From Nitrospina sp. UBA6727 (GTDB taxonomy: Bacteria > Nitrospinota > Nitrospinia > Nitrospinales > VA-1), in contig DKID01000023.1 of the NCBI GenBank assembly GCA_002454045.1, forward strand, positions 45,287 through 109,286: a stretch of 64,000 nt of DNA, written 5' to 3'. Of the stretch, positions 45,139 through 54,395 are shown piece after piece. The position numbers and the translations under genes are program-made. Below the pieces are notes generated by a model. It made no database searches, had not been told where the DNA came from, and saw only the letters and a list, made by a program, of their open reading frames with translations. Within the stretch, counting starts at the first letter, position 1; the number at the start of each line of letters is the position of its first letter.

Positions 45139-46377
45139 ATGGTCGCCGTGAGCGAAAAGTTGGATGACGTTTTACATCGGCTGGCTTTTGAAAAAATTGA
45201 CGGCGCGGCGCGCGAGAATGAGTCCGACCCTTTGTTGGCGCGGTTGCAATCTCTTGGCACCGAAGTGTGGATTGACACCGGCGAGTTGGAAAAAGCGCAA
45301 GAGATATGGAAGGATGAGTTCACGGCTTTGACAACCAACAACACCCTCGCCAATCAGGTGGTGCAAAGCGGAACTATGGACGCGACCATTGAAGACACCA
45401 TCCGTAAAATCAGGCGGGAGGGTCTGGAGTTGTCCGTCGAAGAAATGATCATGGATGTCGGCTTCGTGATCAACTGCAAGGTCGCTCTGCGTTTGGTCCA
45501 GGCTTTCAAGGTGAAAGTCAGCGTGGAACTGCACCCGGCGGTGTCCAGGAATATCGAGCGCACTCTGCATTTTGGTCGCAGATATTATCGCGTGTGCCCC
45601 GAATATTTTACCGTCAAAGTTCCTCTGACCCCTGAAGGATATTTGGCGGTTCGCACTTTAAGGCGGGAAAAAATTCCCGTTAATTTCACTCTTGGATTTT
45701 CGGTGCGGCAGAATTATCTCGCGGCGCGTTTGGGCAACCCTAATTTTGTGAACGTGTTTCTCGGTCGGTTGAACCAAGTGGTTATAGACCATCACGCCGG
45801 AACGGGAGAACTGGTGGGCGAAAAAGTAACTTTGGCGACGCAGCAGGCGTTGCGGTCGGCGCGCAAAAACTACGAAGAAGTGGGAACGCGATTGATCGCG
45901 GCGAGCATAAGAAACGGCGAGCAGGTGGCTTTTCTGGCTGGACTGGATGTGTTGACCATCCCGCCCGCCGCGACGCAAGAGTTTCAGGAATCAGGAAAAT
46001 CTCCTGAACAAATAATTTCTCACGCCGACGATTCCATCGCGGCGGGAATTGACCCGCAACATTTTCTCGCGAAACGATTTGCAGAACTTTGGAAAATGTC
46101 GGCGGAGTTCAAAAACTTTGTCGATGCTCTAGTTGCCCGACCCGACCTAGATTCCATGCGGGGAAAGGAGCTGGATGAAATCGCGCGCGGCGTCAACTTG
46201 TTCCATCCCTTCAGCGATGCCGACTTACAGAAAATCCGCGAGCATGGAAAAATTCCCGACTTGTCCGCTTGGCCCGAGTCCATCGCGTTGGATGATTTGA
46301 TGACGCAGTCGGCGTTGCAATCTTTCGCCAAAGACCAAAGCGCATTGGATGACCGCATCCGATCATTTCTTAAATAG
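45139..46377 (+). CDS. Transaldolase-family protein
   Basis: TIM-barrel protein of about 412 aa with the transaldolase active site: D46 in EVWIDTGEL, N67 in TTNNTL, E130 in VSVELHP, Schiff-base lysine K160 in TVKVPLTPEG, N182 in VNFTLGFS with S188, and NVFLGRL. The transaldolase core is followed by a long C-terminal region (about residues 290-412, KSPEQIISHADDSIAAGIDP ... LDDLMTQSALQSFAKDQ) not found in the E. coli enzymes. AAGG precedes the ATG. Placement directly after pgi suggests sugar-phosphate metabolism, as in tal-pgi arrangements. The substrate may be sedoheptulose-7-P or another ketose phosphate. Confidence 0.85.
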   Translation: MVAVSEKLDDVLHRLAFEKIDGAARENESDPLLARLQSLGTEVWIDTGELEKAQEIWKDEFTALTTNNTLANQVVQSGTMDATIEDTIRKIRREGLELSVEEMIMDVGFVINCKVALRLVQAFKVKVSVELHPAVSRNIERTLHFGRRYYRVCPEYFTVKVPLTPEGYLAVRTLRREKIPVNFTLGFSVRQNYLAARLGNPNFVNVFLGRLNQVVIDHHAGTGELVGEKVTLATQQALRSARKNYEEVGTRLIAASIRNGEQVAFLAGLDVLTIPPAATQEFQESGKSPEQIISHADDSIAAGIDPQHFLAKRFAELWKMSAEFKNFVDALVARPDLDSMRGKELDEIARGVNLFHPFSDADLQKIREHGKIPDLSAWPESIALDDLMTQSALQSFAKDQSALDDRIRSFLK

Positions 46378-46434
46378 AGACGATGTCAGCGGGCGATGAT
46401 CGCCGCCGAAGTTTTCTAACCGTGAAAAAAAGTT

Positions 46435-47640
46435 ATGGAAAATAAAGTGAAGAAAATCGTGTTGGCTTATTCTGGCGGACTAGACACCTCCGTCATTATC
46501 AAATGGCTGAAGGAAAAATACGATTGCGAAATCATCGCTTTTTCCGCCGACGTGGGACAGGGGCAAGAACTCGACTCGGTGCGGGATAAAGCTTTGGCGA
46601 CGGGAGCCAGCAAGGTTTACATTGAAGACTTGCGCGAAGAATTTGTTGCGGATTTTGTTTTCCCCATGCTTCGTGCCAACGCGTTTTATGAGCACAACTA
46701 TCTTTTGGGAACTTCCATCGCCCGCCCCTTGATTGCCAAAGAGCAGATCCGAATTGCGCGCATGGAAAAGGCGGACGGAGTATCGCACGGTTCAACGGGC
46801 AAGGGCAACGATCAGGTTCGCTTCGAGTTGGCTTACCACATTCTTAATCCCGAAATAAAAATTATCGCGCCGTGGCGGGAATGGAATCTCGCCTCCAGAA
46901 CGGCGTTGATCGATTACGCGGTGGCGCACGGCATCCCCGTCCCCGTCACCAAAGACAAACCGTACAGCATCGACCGTAATTTGTTTCACATCAGTTACGA
47001 AGGCGGAGTGTTGGAAGACCCTTGGTATGAACCGGATGACGATATGTTTTTGTTATCGGTTTCCGCGACGGCCGCCCCCGACAAATCAACCACCGTAGAA
47101 ATTACTTACGAACAAGGAAATCCAGTTGCCGTTGACGGCGAAAGGATGGCTCCCGTAGCCTTGCTGGAACACCTCAATCGGCTTGGCGGAGAAAACGCGA
47201 TCGGCCGCATTGACATTGTCGAGAACCGCTTCGTCGGGATGAAGTCGCGCGGGGTATACGAAACGCCGGGCGGAACAATTTTGCACGAAGCGCACCGGGC
47301 AATCGAGTCGATTACTCTCGACCGCGAAGTCACTTTTCTGCGCGACTCCATGATTCCCCTCTACGCTAAAATGATTTACAACGGTTTCTGGTTTTCTCCC
47401 GAGCGGGAGTTGGCGCAGAAAACTATCGACCACGCCCAAGCGCACGTCACCGGCGAAGTCAGGTTGAAATTATATAAAGGCAATTGCAACGTGGTGGGTC
47501 GGAAGGCGGAAAAATCTTTATACAACCAAAACATCGCGAGTTTCGAAGAAAGCCACGGGTACAATCAAGATGACGCGGCGGGATTTATAAAACTTAATGC
47601 GCTACGACTAAAACTCTACGCCGAAACTTTTAGCCGTTGA
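46435..47640 (+). CDS. argG: Argininosuccinate synthase
   Basis: Joins citrulline and aspartate using ATP in arginine synthesis. PP-loop [16 protein letters not shown] at the N-terminus, then the family motifs [15 protein letters not shown] and [22 protein letters not shown] and [27 protein letters not shown]. 401 aa is normal. It is the last gene of the plus-strand run starting at alaC. argH is not adjacent. Convergent with the LRR gene, across a repeat tract. Confidence 0.97.
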   Translation: MENKVKKIVLAYSGGLDTSVIIKWLKEKYDCEIIAFSADVGQGQELDSVRDKALATGASKVYIEDLREEFVADFVFPMLRANAFYEHNYLLGTSIARPLIAKEQIRIARMEKADGVSHGSTGKGNDQVRFELAYHILNPEIKIIAPWREWNLASRTALIDYAVAHGIPVPVTKDKPYSIDRNLFHISYEGGVLEDPWYEPDDDMFLLSVSATAAPDKSTTVEITYEQGNPVAVDGERMAPVALLEHLNRLGGENAIGRIDIVENRFVGMKSRGVYETPGGTILHEAHRAIESITLDREVTFLRDSMIPLYAKMIYNGFWFSPERELAQKTIDHAQAHVTGEVRLKLYKGNCNVVGRKAEKSLYNQNIASFEESHGYNQDDAAGFIKLNALRLKLYAETFSR

Positions 47641-47659
47641 CCAAAATTTTATTCGCGAC

Positions 47660-47800
47660 CAATTTATCCCGCCACCGCCGTGACCGCCGCGCACTGTCGT
47701 TCCCCCGCCGTCACGCGACCGCCACCGTCATTGTCATGACCGTCATTCCCCCGCCGTTTCGCCGTCATCGTGACCGCCGCGCCACTTCGTTCGTTCTCGG
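47660..47800. repeat. GC-rich CCGCCGTCA/CCGTCATTG tract
   Basis: Fills the gap between convergent argG and the LRR gene. Contains CCGCCACCGCCGTGACCGCCG, CCCCGCCGTCACGCGACCG, CCACCGTCATTGTCATGACCG and CGCCGTCATCGTGACCG. No conserved frame. Confidence 0.65.
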
Positions 47801-47817
47801 GATAATCTGTTTGATGT

Positions 47818-48312
47818 TTAGTCGAGCCTGAGACGGCTCACCCTTTTGAAAACTTTTGCGGACTTGATAGCGTCCGCGCCGGCGTCTCCAATCCTGTTGC
47901 GAAAAAGATCCAGCGTGGTCAGGTTCACAAGAGTTGCTGATTGCGCAAGATGTTTCGCCCCCTGCTCCCCAATGCGGTTGAATTTTAGAATCAACTGTTG
48001 CAGTCCGGATAGGTTCGCCGCCTGCGCTAAAGATTGCGCGCCGACTTCGGTAATGTTGTTGGATTTCAGGTTCAACACTTTCAGGTTTTTTGCGAACGGC
48101 GAACTACAAAGTGCCGACAAGCCGCGGTCGCTGATGGCATTTTCCCCCAGGTCAAGATGGGTTATTTCGGCGAGGATTTTCATTTCTGCGAGGCGGATTA
48201 TTTCTTCGTCGCCCAGCTTTTTATTTTCCAAGCAAACGCTGACATCGGCGACACCTCTTTCAATCTTGTCGGAAATCAGTTTAGCCAAATCTACGGTTTG
48301 GTCTTGGGGCAT
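47818..48312 (-). CDS. Leucine-rich-repeat (ribonuclease-inhibitor type) protein
   Basis: 164-aa protein with about four RI-type LRRs: THLDLGENAISDRGLSAL, KVLNLKSNNITEVGAQSL, QQLILKFNRIGEQGAKHL and TTLDLFRNRIGDAGADAI. No signal peptide or membrane segment. Similar in size and repeat type to the protein at 2977-3432, so the genome appears to carry a family of small cytoplasmic LRR proteins. Such repeats normally mediate protein binding; a specific role cannot be given. Confidence 0.78.
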   Translation of the reverse strand: MPQDQTVDLAKLISDKIERGVADVSVCLENKKLGDEEIIRLAEMKILAEITHLDLGENAISDRGLSALCSSPFAKNLKVLNLKSNNITEVGAQSLAQAANLSGLQQLILKFNRIGEQGAKHLAQSATLVNLTTLDLFRNRIGDAGADAIKSAKVFKRVSRLRLD

Positions 48313-48509
48313 GAAAAAATATCCAGACGATGAAAAATGATTGACGGCACGTTGCTGACGAGGCTCATCGTAAACTCATCGCTAGCCCAGGTCAAATATA
48401 ACGGCGCCGATTATATTTTTTAATTCGGGCGCACAAAATATGATAAACTTCCTCGCATAGATTCAGTTTTTTGAAACGACGATAAACTCAACAGCAAAGG
48501 AGTTGTGAT

Positions 48510-48866
48510 ATGCGAACCGTAATTTCAGTTTTATTTGTCCTGTTTCTGATTTCTTTTCCTCTCACGGTTTTTGCCGAAGAGGGTCCTATGGAACTTCCCG
48601 AAGGGTCTAACGCCTCCGCGGATATGCATAACAAAATGGGGATTAAAAATTGGGAAGCGGGTACTGTTGAGGAAGCGTGCCGACATTTTCGGGAAGCCAC
48701 CGCGGCAGATGGTGCCATCGCGGAAACACATTTCAATGAGGGGGTTTGTTTGAACAAAATAGGAGACCACGGCGCGGCGACCGTGCACTTCAGAACAGCG
48801 AAGGAGTACGCCAATGGGAACAAAGCGATTCTAGACTCCCCCATTCTAAAAGGGCACGTAAGATAG
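48510..48866 (+). CDS. Small exported TPR-like protein
   Basis: 118-aa protein with signal peptide (TVISVLFVLFLISFPLTVFA, cleavage before EEGPM). The mature part has about two TPR-like helical hairpins (NKMGIKNWEAGTVEEACRHFREATAADGAIAETHFNEGVCLNKIGDHGAATVHFRTA). It contains two cysteines, C57 and C80. AAAGGAG precedes the ATG at the right spacing. Likely a periplasmic scaffold; the partner is unknown. It sits alone between a divergent LRR gene and tatA. The 197-bp region upstream (48313-48509) shows no further gene. Confidence 0.75.
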   Translation: MRTVISVLFVLFLISFPLTVFAEEGPMELPEGSNASADMHNKMGIKNWEAGTVEEACRHFREATAADGAIAETHFNEGVCLNKIGDHGAATVHFRTAKEYANGNKAILDSPILKGHVR

Positions 48867-49022
48867 TACGGTAAGTTTGTAAGTTATTTTGAAACGGGAA
48901 GCTGGAAAACGCGCCCCTCTGTTTTTCTACGATACTGGAATTTCGGAGCGGCGATTGCATCGGTTCGGCTTTCGTTTTTTGGACTTGCGTCTTAGCCAGT
49001 TTTGGCGGAAGGAGAAAAACTT

Positions 49023-49451
49023 ATGATGGGAATAGGTTTTCCTGAGTTGATGATAATTTTAGTCATCATCATGATTATTTTTGGAGCGGGCAAACTTCCA
49101 GAGATTGGCTCCGCGTTTGGGAGGAGTATAAAAAACTTTAAAAGTTCGATGAAAGAAGCGGAGACCGAAGAATTGGAAACGGATGCATCAAGTGAAACCA
49201 CGACGACGGAATCTTCAGAAGGGGCGGGCGAAGGCGAGGGGACCGCGACCAAAAAAGAATCAACGCAAGCCGCCGCGAAGGAAGAGGACTTGATTGACGA
49301 AGCCGCGAAGGAGATTGAAAAAAATCGCATCGGAACTATTCGGACTCCGCACGATGGTTTGGTTCAACAGGGCGACGTCTTCACTCAATCCCTGGGTCGC
49401 ACCCCGGGCGGCAGAGGGCGTGACCGTGGGGTTTCCAGAGATACCTTTTAA
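49023..49451 (+). CDS. tatA: Sec-independent translocase protein TatA/TatB family
   Basis: Membrane subunit of the twin-arginine translocase. N-terminal transmembrane helix ([17 protein letters not shown]) with the Gly-Lys-Leu-Pro hinge ([26 protein letters not shown]) and amphipathic helix. It then has a long acidic/Ser/Thr-rich tail (about residues 40-90) and a C-terminal Gly/Arg-rich end ([15 protein letters not shown]), making it longer (142 aa) than a minimal TatA. ATG 49023 follows AAGGAG. TatA is favoured over TatB because it lacks a TatB-like long amphipathic helix. tatC is not nearby. Confidence 0.9.
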   Translation: MMGIGFPELMIILVIIMIIFGAGKLPEIGSAFGRSIKNFKSSMKEAETEELETDASSETTTTESSEGAGEGEGTATKKESTQAAAKEEDLIDEAAKEIEKNRIGTIRTPHDGLVQQGDVFTQSLGRTPGGRGRDRGVSRDTF

Positions 49452-49454
49452 TCG

Positions 49455-49605
49455 CGCGAGTTAATCATCCCGCCGCGGTCACCGTCGTTGCGACCGCCGT
49501 CATCACCGTTGTCACCGCCGTCATTCCAATGTCACCGCCGTCATCCCGCCGTTGCGTCGCGTTCGGTGACGGTGTCGTCGCCCATTTTTTTCGCGCAACG
49601 GCCGC
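49455..49605. repeat. GC-rich CCGCCGTCATC tract between tatA and nuoD
   Basis: Repeats of CGTCATCACCGTTGTCACCGCCGTCATTCC, TGTCACCGCCGTCATCCCGCCG and GTTGCGTCGCGTTCGGTGACGG. One of the longest and clearest tracts. It separates convergent genes. Confidence 0.7.
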
Positions 49606-49643
49606 CGCAGTTTTCCCTCCCGGCGTCATCCAAATCCTACCTA

Positions 49644-50834
49644 TTAACGGTCGCACTCTCCGCCTATCATGTTGATCATGTCGAAGGTAGGAATAATATC
49701 GGCGAGCATTCCGCCTTGGCACATCTCCCCCATCGCCGCGGTCATGGTAAAAGAAGGCGGGCGAACTCGGCACTTGTAAGGTTTGCCTGTGCCGTCGCTG
49801 ACTAGATAGAAACCCAATTCCCCATTGGCGGCTTCCGTCGGAAAATAAACTTCGCCGACGGGAGGTTTCAGTCCGTCGATGACTATTTTGAAATGCGCGA
49901 TCATTTCTTCCATCCGGGAATAGACATCCGGTTTGGATGGGCTGCGCAAATAGGGATTGGCAACGTTGATGGGACCGTCCGGCATATCGCGCATCGCCTG
50001 TTTGACGATCTTCAAACTTTGTTTGATCTCTTCCATCCTGACGAGGTAGCGGTCGAAGTTGTCGCCGGTTTTGCCTAGCGGAATATCAAAATCAATTTTG
50101 TCGTAGCAAAGATAAGGTTGCTTTTTGCGAACGTCGTAATCGACTCCGCTGGCGCGCAAGCAGGGACCGGTGAATCCCCACGAGATGATGCTTTCCAACG
50201 GGATGGCGCCGGTGCCTTGCATTCGGTCGATGAAGATTCGGTTTTTGGTTAGCAGACTGTCCACGTCTTTAAAAAGTGAGTCGAGTTTGGGATACGCGGC
50301 GTTCAGGTCTTCGTTGAATCCCGGCGGCAAATCGCACATCAGTCCGCCGATGCGGATGTAGTTTGAAGTTAGACGCGCGCCGCAAACTTTTTCCAACAAG
50401 TCCCAGACGATTTCGCGGGCTTCCACGAAATAAATAAAAGCGGTCAATGCCCCCAGCTCCAACGCGGCGGCGGCGATGTTGGTGTAGTGGTCGGAAATTC
50501 GCGCGAGTTCGTTGGTGACCACACGGATGTATTTGCAGCGCTCGGTTATTTTCATGCCGCAGAGTTTTTCCACGGCCAGCGCGAACCCGATATTGTTCAT
50601 GATGGCGGAGCAATAATTCAAACGGTCGGTGTAGGGAAACACATTTGCGTAGGTCATGCTCTCGCACATTTTTTCGAAGCCGCGGTGCAGATAACCGATT
50701 TCGGTTTCCAAGTTGACGACCGTTTCCCCGTCCAGCGTCAGGAGAAACTTCACCGTCCCGTGCGTGGCGGGGTGCGATGGTCCCATGTTCAAGACCATGT
50801 GGTCGGTATGTAGATTTTCTTTTAAGTCCGCCAT
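49644..50834 (-). CDS. nuoD: NADH-quinone oxidoreductase subunit D (49-kDa)
   Basis: Quinone-proximal peripheral-arm subunit of complex I, related to the NiFe-hydrogenase large subunit. Motifs: LNMGPSHPATHGTVKFLLTLDGE at the N-terminus, EIGYLHRGFEKMCES, YTDRLNYCSAIMNNIGFALAVEKL, ARISDHY and the C-terminal RVRPPSFTMTAAMGEMCQGGMLADIIPTFDMINMIGGECDR. 396 aa is normal. nuoC, usually just before or fused, is absent here. Separated from nuoG by a 194-bp repeat-rich gap. Confidence 0.96.
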   Translation of the reverse strand: MADLKENLHTDHMVLNMGPSHPATHGTVKFLLTLDGETVVNLETEIGYLHRGFEKMCESMTYANVFPYTDRLNYCSAIMNNIGFALAVEKLCGMKITERCKYIRVVTNELARISDHYTNIAAAALELGALTAFIYFVEAREIVWDLLEKVCGARLTSNYIRIGGLMCDLPPGFNEDLNAAYPKLDSLFKDVDSLLTKNRIFIDRMQGTGAIPLESIISWGFTGPCLRASGVDYDVRKKQPYLCYDKIDFDIPLGKTGDNFDRYLVRMEEIKQSLKIVKQAMRDMPDGPINVANPYLRSPSKPDVYSRMEEMIAHFKIVIDGLKPPVGEVYFPTEAANGELGFYLVSDGTGKPYKCRVRPPSFTMTAAMGEMCQGGMLADIIPTFDMINMIGGECDR

Positions 50835-50879
50835 GACGGTTTGAGATTTCGTTGCCGAGGTTGATTGATTTTAAGAATA

Positions 50880-51030
50880 TCTCTAATAATTCCGCGCGCG
50901 AAGTTTCACGGCGACGAAAAATTTTTCGCGGCGATTCGCGCGCCCGTCATTTTTCGCGGTGCGTTCACCGTGACGGGAAATTCTTCACGGCGTATTCGCG
51001 GCGATGGGAAATTTTCCGCGGCGGTTCGTC
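50880..51030. repeat. Imperfect ~30-bp repeats between nuoG and nuoD
   Basis: About four related units containing GACGGGAAATTCTTC-, GATGGGAAATTTTCCG- and GACGAAAAATTTTTCG-like cores, each followed by CGGCG(A/T)TTCGCG-like sequence. Different in sequence from the CCGTCA tracts. The plus-strand frame across it gives a repeating peptide but no conserved motif. nuoG's 3' end overlaps the last unit. Confidence 0.55.
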
Positions 51031-53614
51031 AACCCGCTTTGGAAACTTTTACGCGCACCAAACCTTCTTCGCCGTTCCTCAATGTGTTGACGGGAACGTC
51101 GATCCAGTTTTTCGGAATATACAACATTCCCCGGCTGGTCACCTTCGTGGTTTTGACTTTGACTTTGACTTTGCTCTCGGCGGCGGACTCCACCACGATA
51201 TCGTCGCCCGCGGAAATCCCCAACTCTTTCGCGTCATCGGGATGCAACTCGGCGACGCACTCGGGCCCTATCTCCACCAATGCTTTCGCGTGTTGACTGT
51301 AACTTCCTATGTGAAACATGTGGTTGTTCGTTTGGAGCGTGAACGGATAGTCGCCCGCGGCGGCGTCGCGCTGTTTTGTTGAAGTGTCGTTGGCGTGGAA
51401 CTTGGGATTGGCGTTGGCGGAATCTGGTTGCCACTGCGCGGATTTGTTTCCCGGAAAAACTCCTTTGTAAATCGAGGCGACGGTTGCGATTTCTTGTTGC
51501 ACGCTGACAACGTCCGTGTTCTGGAAAGGTTTCCCCATCGCCGCCGCCAACTCAATCAGTATGTCGAAATCCGGTTTGGAAAGTCCCTGCGGAATCACCG
51601 CCGCCGCAACGCGCTGAACGTGTCGGGACATGTTGGTGTAGGTGCCGTCTTTTTCCGCGAAGGTGGAGGCGGGAAGAACCAAGTCCGCCATCCGCGCGGT
51701 GTCGGTCATGAACACATCGGTGACGACGAGAAACGGCACGGTGCGCAAAGCTTCCTTCACCAGTTGCGGTTTGTAATAAGAGTGGATTGGATCCTCGCCG
51801 GCGATGTAGAGAAACTTCAGCGCGCCGTTGATGCAGTTGCGCAACAAATCTCCGGCGAGGTTGGCGGCGGAATCCTCAACGGGTTGATAGCCCGGCAAAA
51901 ATTCTGGAGTGCAGCCCATGTCGTTGACCCCTTGCGAATTGCAATGTTCTCGCGGGGGATAAATGCTGACGCTGCCGCCGCCGCCGTGTCGGACTAACGT
52001 GCAAAGATTGAGCAAGGCGTTGAGAATTTCTTCGCCGTGATTGGTGTCGAGGATGTCGTTGCCGACGATGACGAAGCGGTCGGCGTCGCGCGCAAATCTT
52101 TCCGCCGCGCGTGTCAGAACATCATCCGGCAAGCCTGTGGTTTGTTCCGTCATCGCCGCCGTGTAGGGGGCTAATGACTGTACCCAGTTTTCGTAGTTGG
52201 CGACGGTGGAATTTATCTTCGCGACGTCGACTAATTTGTTGTCGATGATGATGCGTGATAAGCGCGACGCGACGGCTAAGTCGGCGCCGTGTTTGTAAGT
52301 CATGCGGACGTCAACTTTTGCTCTGCTGTCAAACACCACCTTCCTCGGATTGGCGATCAACAGGTCGGTGTCGGAGAAGACCGTCCCGAACCGGATGGAG
52401 TTTCCTCCCACAGGATATTCGGACGGCAGGTCGGAGTTGAAAACCAACACCACGTCGGCTTCTTGTAGTTTGGTGATGGGTTGCGATGCGATGCCGTTTG
52501 CAAAACAGTTCAGCGTGAAGGAGTTCAGATAAGGCGCGCGCAAGTTCGCGAGGTTGGTAATTTGATTGGAGCCGAGGAGACCGCGGAACATTTTTTGGAA
52601 CAGGTAACTTTCTTCGTTCGTCAACTTTTCGGATGCGACCCCGGCGAGACTGTCGGGTCCGTTGCGGTTCACCGTCGCCTGCATTCGGTCGGCGATAGTT
52701 TGCAGGGCTTCTTCCCAGGTTATTTCTTTGTAGCTCCCGCCCACGTTGATGAGGGGGGACTCGATGCGTTGCGCGTTGTGAATGATGCCGTGTCCCAAGC
52801 GCCCTTTGGCGCAGAGGTTGCCTTCGTTGATGCCGACGTCGTAACCTTCGTCTGCTTCGATGCGGATGACTTGGCCTTTTTTGCTTTCCAGTTTAATCGT
52901 GCAACCCCATGAGCAGTAGTTGCAGGTGGTGTGGGTGTCGGTGAACAACGCCACCAAACCTCTTGCGCCTGAGGTCATATCCATCAACGCGCCGGTCGGG
53001 CAAACCGTGATGCATTGTCCGCAAAATTCGCAGTCGAGCGGTTCGTCGTTGGCGGTGCCGATGCTCACGCTCATCCCGCGTTTATGAAAGTCCAAGGCTT
53101 GGACGCCCTGAATTTCGTCGCAGGCGCGGACGCATAGTCCGCACATGATGCATCGGTTTAGATAGAACTCGATGATGGGATTGGTTTTGATGCTGGGTTC
53201 GTTGCGCCTCTGGATTTCAAATCGTCCGTCGAACATTTGCAACATGTCCGTGTTGTCTTGCAATGGGCAGACGCCGGATTTGTCGCATATGGGGCAGTCC
53301 AGAGGATGCTCGACCAACAGCATCTCGAGGCAGGCTTTGTTGTAACGGTTGGTTTCTTCAGTCCCGGTGCGGATTTCCATGCCCTCGGCGACGGGTTGGG
53401 TGCAAGAATAAACCAACTCCTTTTTGCCGTCGACCACCGTTTCGACCATGCAGGTTCGGCACGCCGCGAAGGGCAACAATTTTCTGTTGTAGCAGAGGTT
53501 GGAGACGGGCACGTCGTTTTGCTTGCAGGCTTCCAGGATGACCGTCCCTTCCGCCGCGGAAACTTCTTTGCCGTCAATTTTTATGTTGCAGGATTTTTTG
53601 GTGACGACGCTCAT
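51029..53614 (-). CDS. nuoG: NADH-quinone oxidoreductase subunit G
   Basis: Fe-S-rich large peripheral-arm subunit of complex I. All cluster ligands are visible: [2Fe-2S] C41, C52, C55, C71; His-ligated [4Fe-4S] H103, C107, C110, C116; two [4Fe-4S] ferredoxin groups C155/C158/C161/C165 and C195/C198/C201/C205; and the extra N7-type cluster C231, C234, C238, C268 at the start of the molybdopterin-oxidoreductase-like domain. No Cys or selenocysteine occupies the formate dehydrogenase active-site position, so a complex I role is preferred over FdhA. 861 aa. Its start overlaps the nuoE stop (TAATG); nuoF, normally between them, is missing. Confidence 0.9.
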   Translation of the reverse strand: MSVVTKKSCNIKIDGKEVSAAEGTVILEACKQNDVPVSNLCYNRKLLPFAACRTCMVETVVDGKKELVYSCTQPVAEGMEIRTGTEETNRYNKACLEMLLVEHPLDCPICDKSGVCPLQDNTDMLQMFDGRFEIQRRNEPSIKTNPIIEFYLNRCIMCGLCVRACDEIQGVQALDFHKRGMSVSIGTANDEPLDCEFCGQCITVCPTGALMDMTSGARGLVALFTDTHTTCNYCSWGCTIKLESKKGQVIRIEADEGYDVGINEGNLCAKGRLGHGIIHNAQRIESPLINVGGSYKEITWEEALQTIADRMQATVNRNGPDSLAGVASEKLTNEESYLFQKMFRGLLGSNQITNLANLRAPYLNSFTLNCFANGIASQPITKLQEADVVLVFNSDLPSEYPVGGNSIRFGTVFSDTDLLIANPRKVVFDSRAKVDVRMTYKHGADLAVASRLSRIIIDNKLVDVAKINSTVANYENWVQSLAPYTAAMTEQTTGLPDDVLTRAAERFARDADRFVIVGNDILDTNHGEEILNALLNLCTLVRHGGGGSVSIYPPREHCNSQGVNDMGCTPEFLPGYQPVEDSAANLAGDLLRNCINGALKFLYIAGEDPIHSYYKPQLVKEALRTVPFLVVTDVFMTDTARMADLVLPASTFAEKDGTYTNMSRHVQRVAAAVIPQGLSKPDFDILIELAAAMGKPFQNTDVVSVQQEIATVASIYKGVFPGNKSAQWQPDSANANPKFHANDTSTKQRDAAAGDYPFTLQTNNHMFHIGSYSQHAKALVEIGPECVAELHPDDAKELGISAGDDIVVESAAESKVKVKVKTTKVTSRGMLYIPKNWIDVPVNTLRNGEEGLVRVKVSKAG

Positions 53615-54153
53615 TAAACCGCGGCCTCCTCCAGCATTTCGGCGTCGTCTATTTTGTATTCCCCGAGTATGTCCAGCGTTTTCTCGGGGTCTATATTTCC
53701 GTAAGTGTCTTCGCCGACGATGGCCATCGGCGCCGCCCCGCAGTTTCCCAAGCAGGAAGCGGTCTGCAAAGTGAAGAGTTTCGCGCCGTCCGTTTCGCCC
53801 GGGCGAATATGATAGCGGTCGTGAATTTTGTCGCCGATTATCGGCGCCCCCTTCACAAAGCAGGCGGTGCCGTAGCAGAGTTTAATGATGTACTTCCCCG
53901 GCTCGCTAATAAGTAGCACGGGATAAAACGAAATCACCCCGTATATTTCCGCCCGGGTGATATTGAAAAACTCCGCCAGCAATTCCATGGCGGGCGCGGG
54001 CAGATACCTGTAGGCATTCTGGATTTTTTGCAAAGTGGGGATGAGGAGGCTACGCGAATTGTCCGCAAGATTTTTGATTATCTCTTCCGTCGGCGCAAGA
54101 TCTATCTCCTCGTCAACGTCTTGGTCCGCGATTGTGGCATCGTTGGTCGCCAT
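53614..54153 (-). CDS. nuoE: NADH-quinone oxidoreductase subunit E (24-kDa)
   Basis: Thioredoxin-fold subunit of the NADH-oxidising module with a [2Fe-2S] cluster. Ligands C93-x4-C98 (LCYGTACF) and C134-x3-C138 (SCLGNCG). The helical N-terminus (SLLIPTLQKIQNAYRYLPAPAMELLAEFFNI) is typical. ATG 54153 follows GAGAGG and gives 179 aa; the longer frame begins in a repeat tract. It is directly followed by nuoG with a 1-nt overlap and without nuoF. Confidence 0.93.
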   Translation of the reverse strand: MATNDATIADQDVDEEIDLAPTEEIIKNLADNSRSLLIPTLQKIQNAYRYLPAPAMELLAEFFNITRAEIYGVISFYPVLLISEPGKYIIKLCYGTACFVKGAPIIGDKIHDRYHIRPGETDGAKLFTLQTASCLGNCGAAPMAIVGEDTYGNIDPEKTLDILGEYKIDDAEMLEEAAV

Positions 54154-54254
54154 AGGAAAACCTCTCGCTGAATTGATGATGTCGGTTGCGTTCGTCCGCT
54201 GACTTGCCAAGAAACAACGGCGTGAAGTATATAAGGTCGACGGATTTTCGTCAA

Positions 54255-54395
54255 CCCATTTGTCAACGCAACGACGACGACGGCGTGACAGTGGCGACGG
54301 TGACGACGGCGATGCGACGATGATGACGGTCACCGCTGTCGATGACGATGGTGACGACAGCGACGTGACGATGACGGCGAGTGCGCCGTTTTTTT
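54255..54395. repeat. GC-rich GACGACGGCGACGATGACGG tract
   Basis: Complement-orientation version of the CCGTCA tracts: GACGACGACGGCGTGACAG, GTGACGACGGCGATGCGACGATGATGACGG, GATGACGATGGTGACGACAGCGACG. Lies between divergent nuoE and dprA. Confidence 0.7.

Noticed and set aside
47660..49605. GC-rich tracts as a CRISPR array
   Set aside because: Units are degenerate and contiguous with no constant repeat, no unique spacers and no cas genes.
50852..51382. 176-codon plus-strand frame with repeating Phe/Arg peptide
   Set aside because: The repetition is explained by the ~30-bp DNA repeats; half of it is antisense to nuoG.
51395..51997. 200-codon frame antisense to nuoG
   Set aside because: Opposes a full-length nuoG with all cluster ligands; no ribosome-binding site or family motif.
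51029..53614. NAD-dependent formate dehydrogenase alpha subunit instead of NuoG
   Set aside because: No Cys/Sec at the molybdenum site, overlap with nuoE and nearby nuoD favour complex I.
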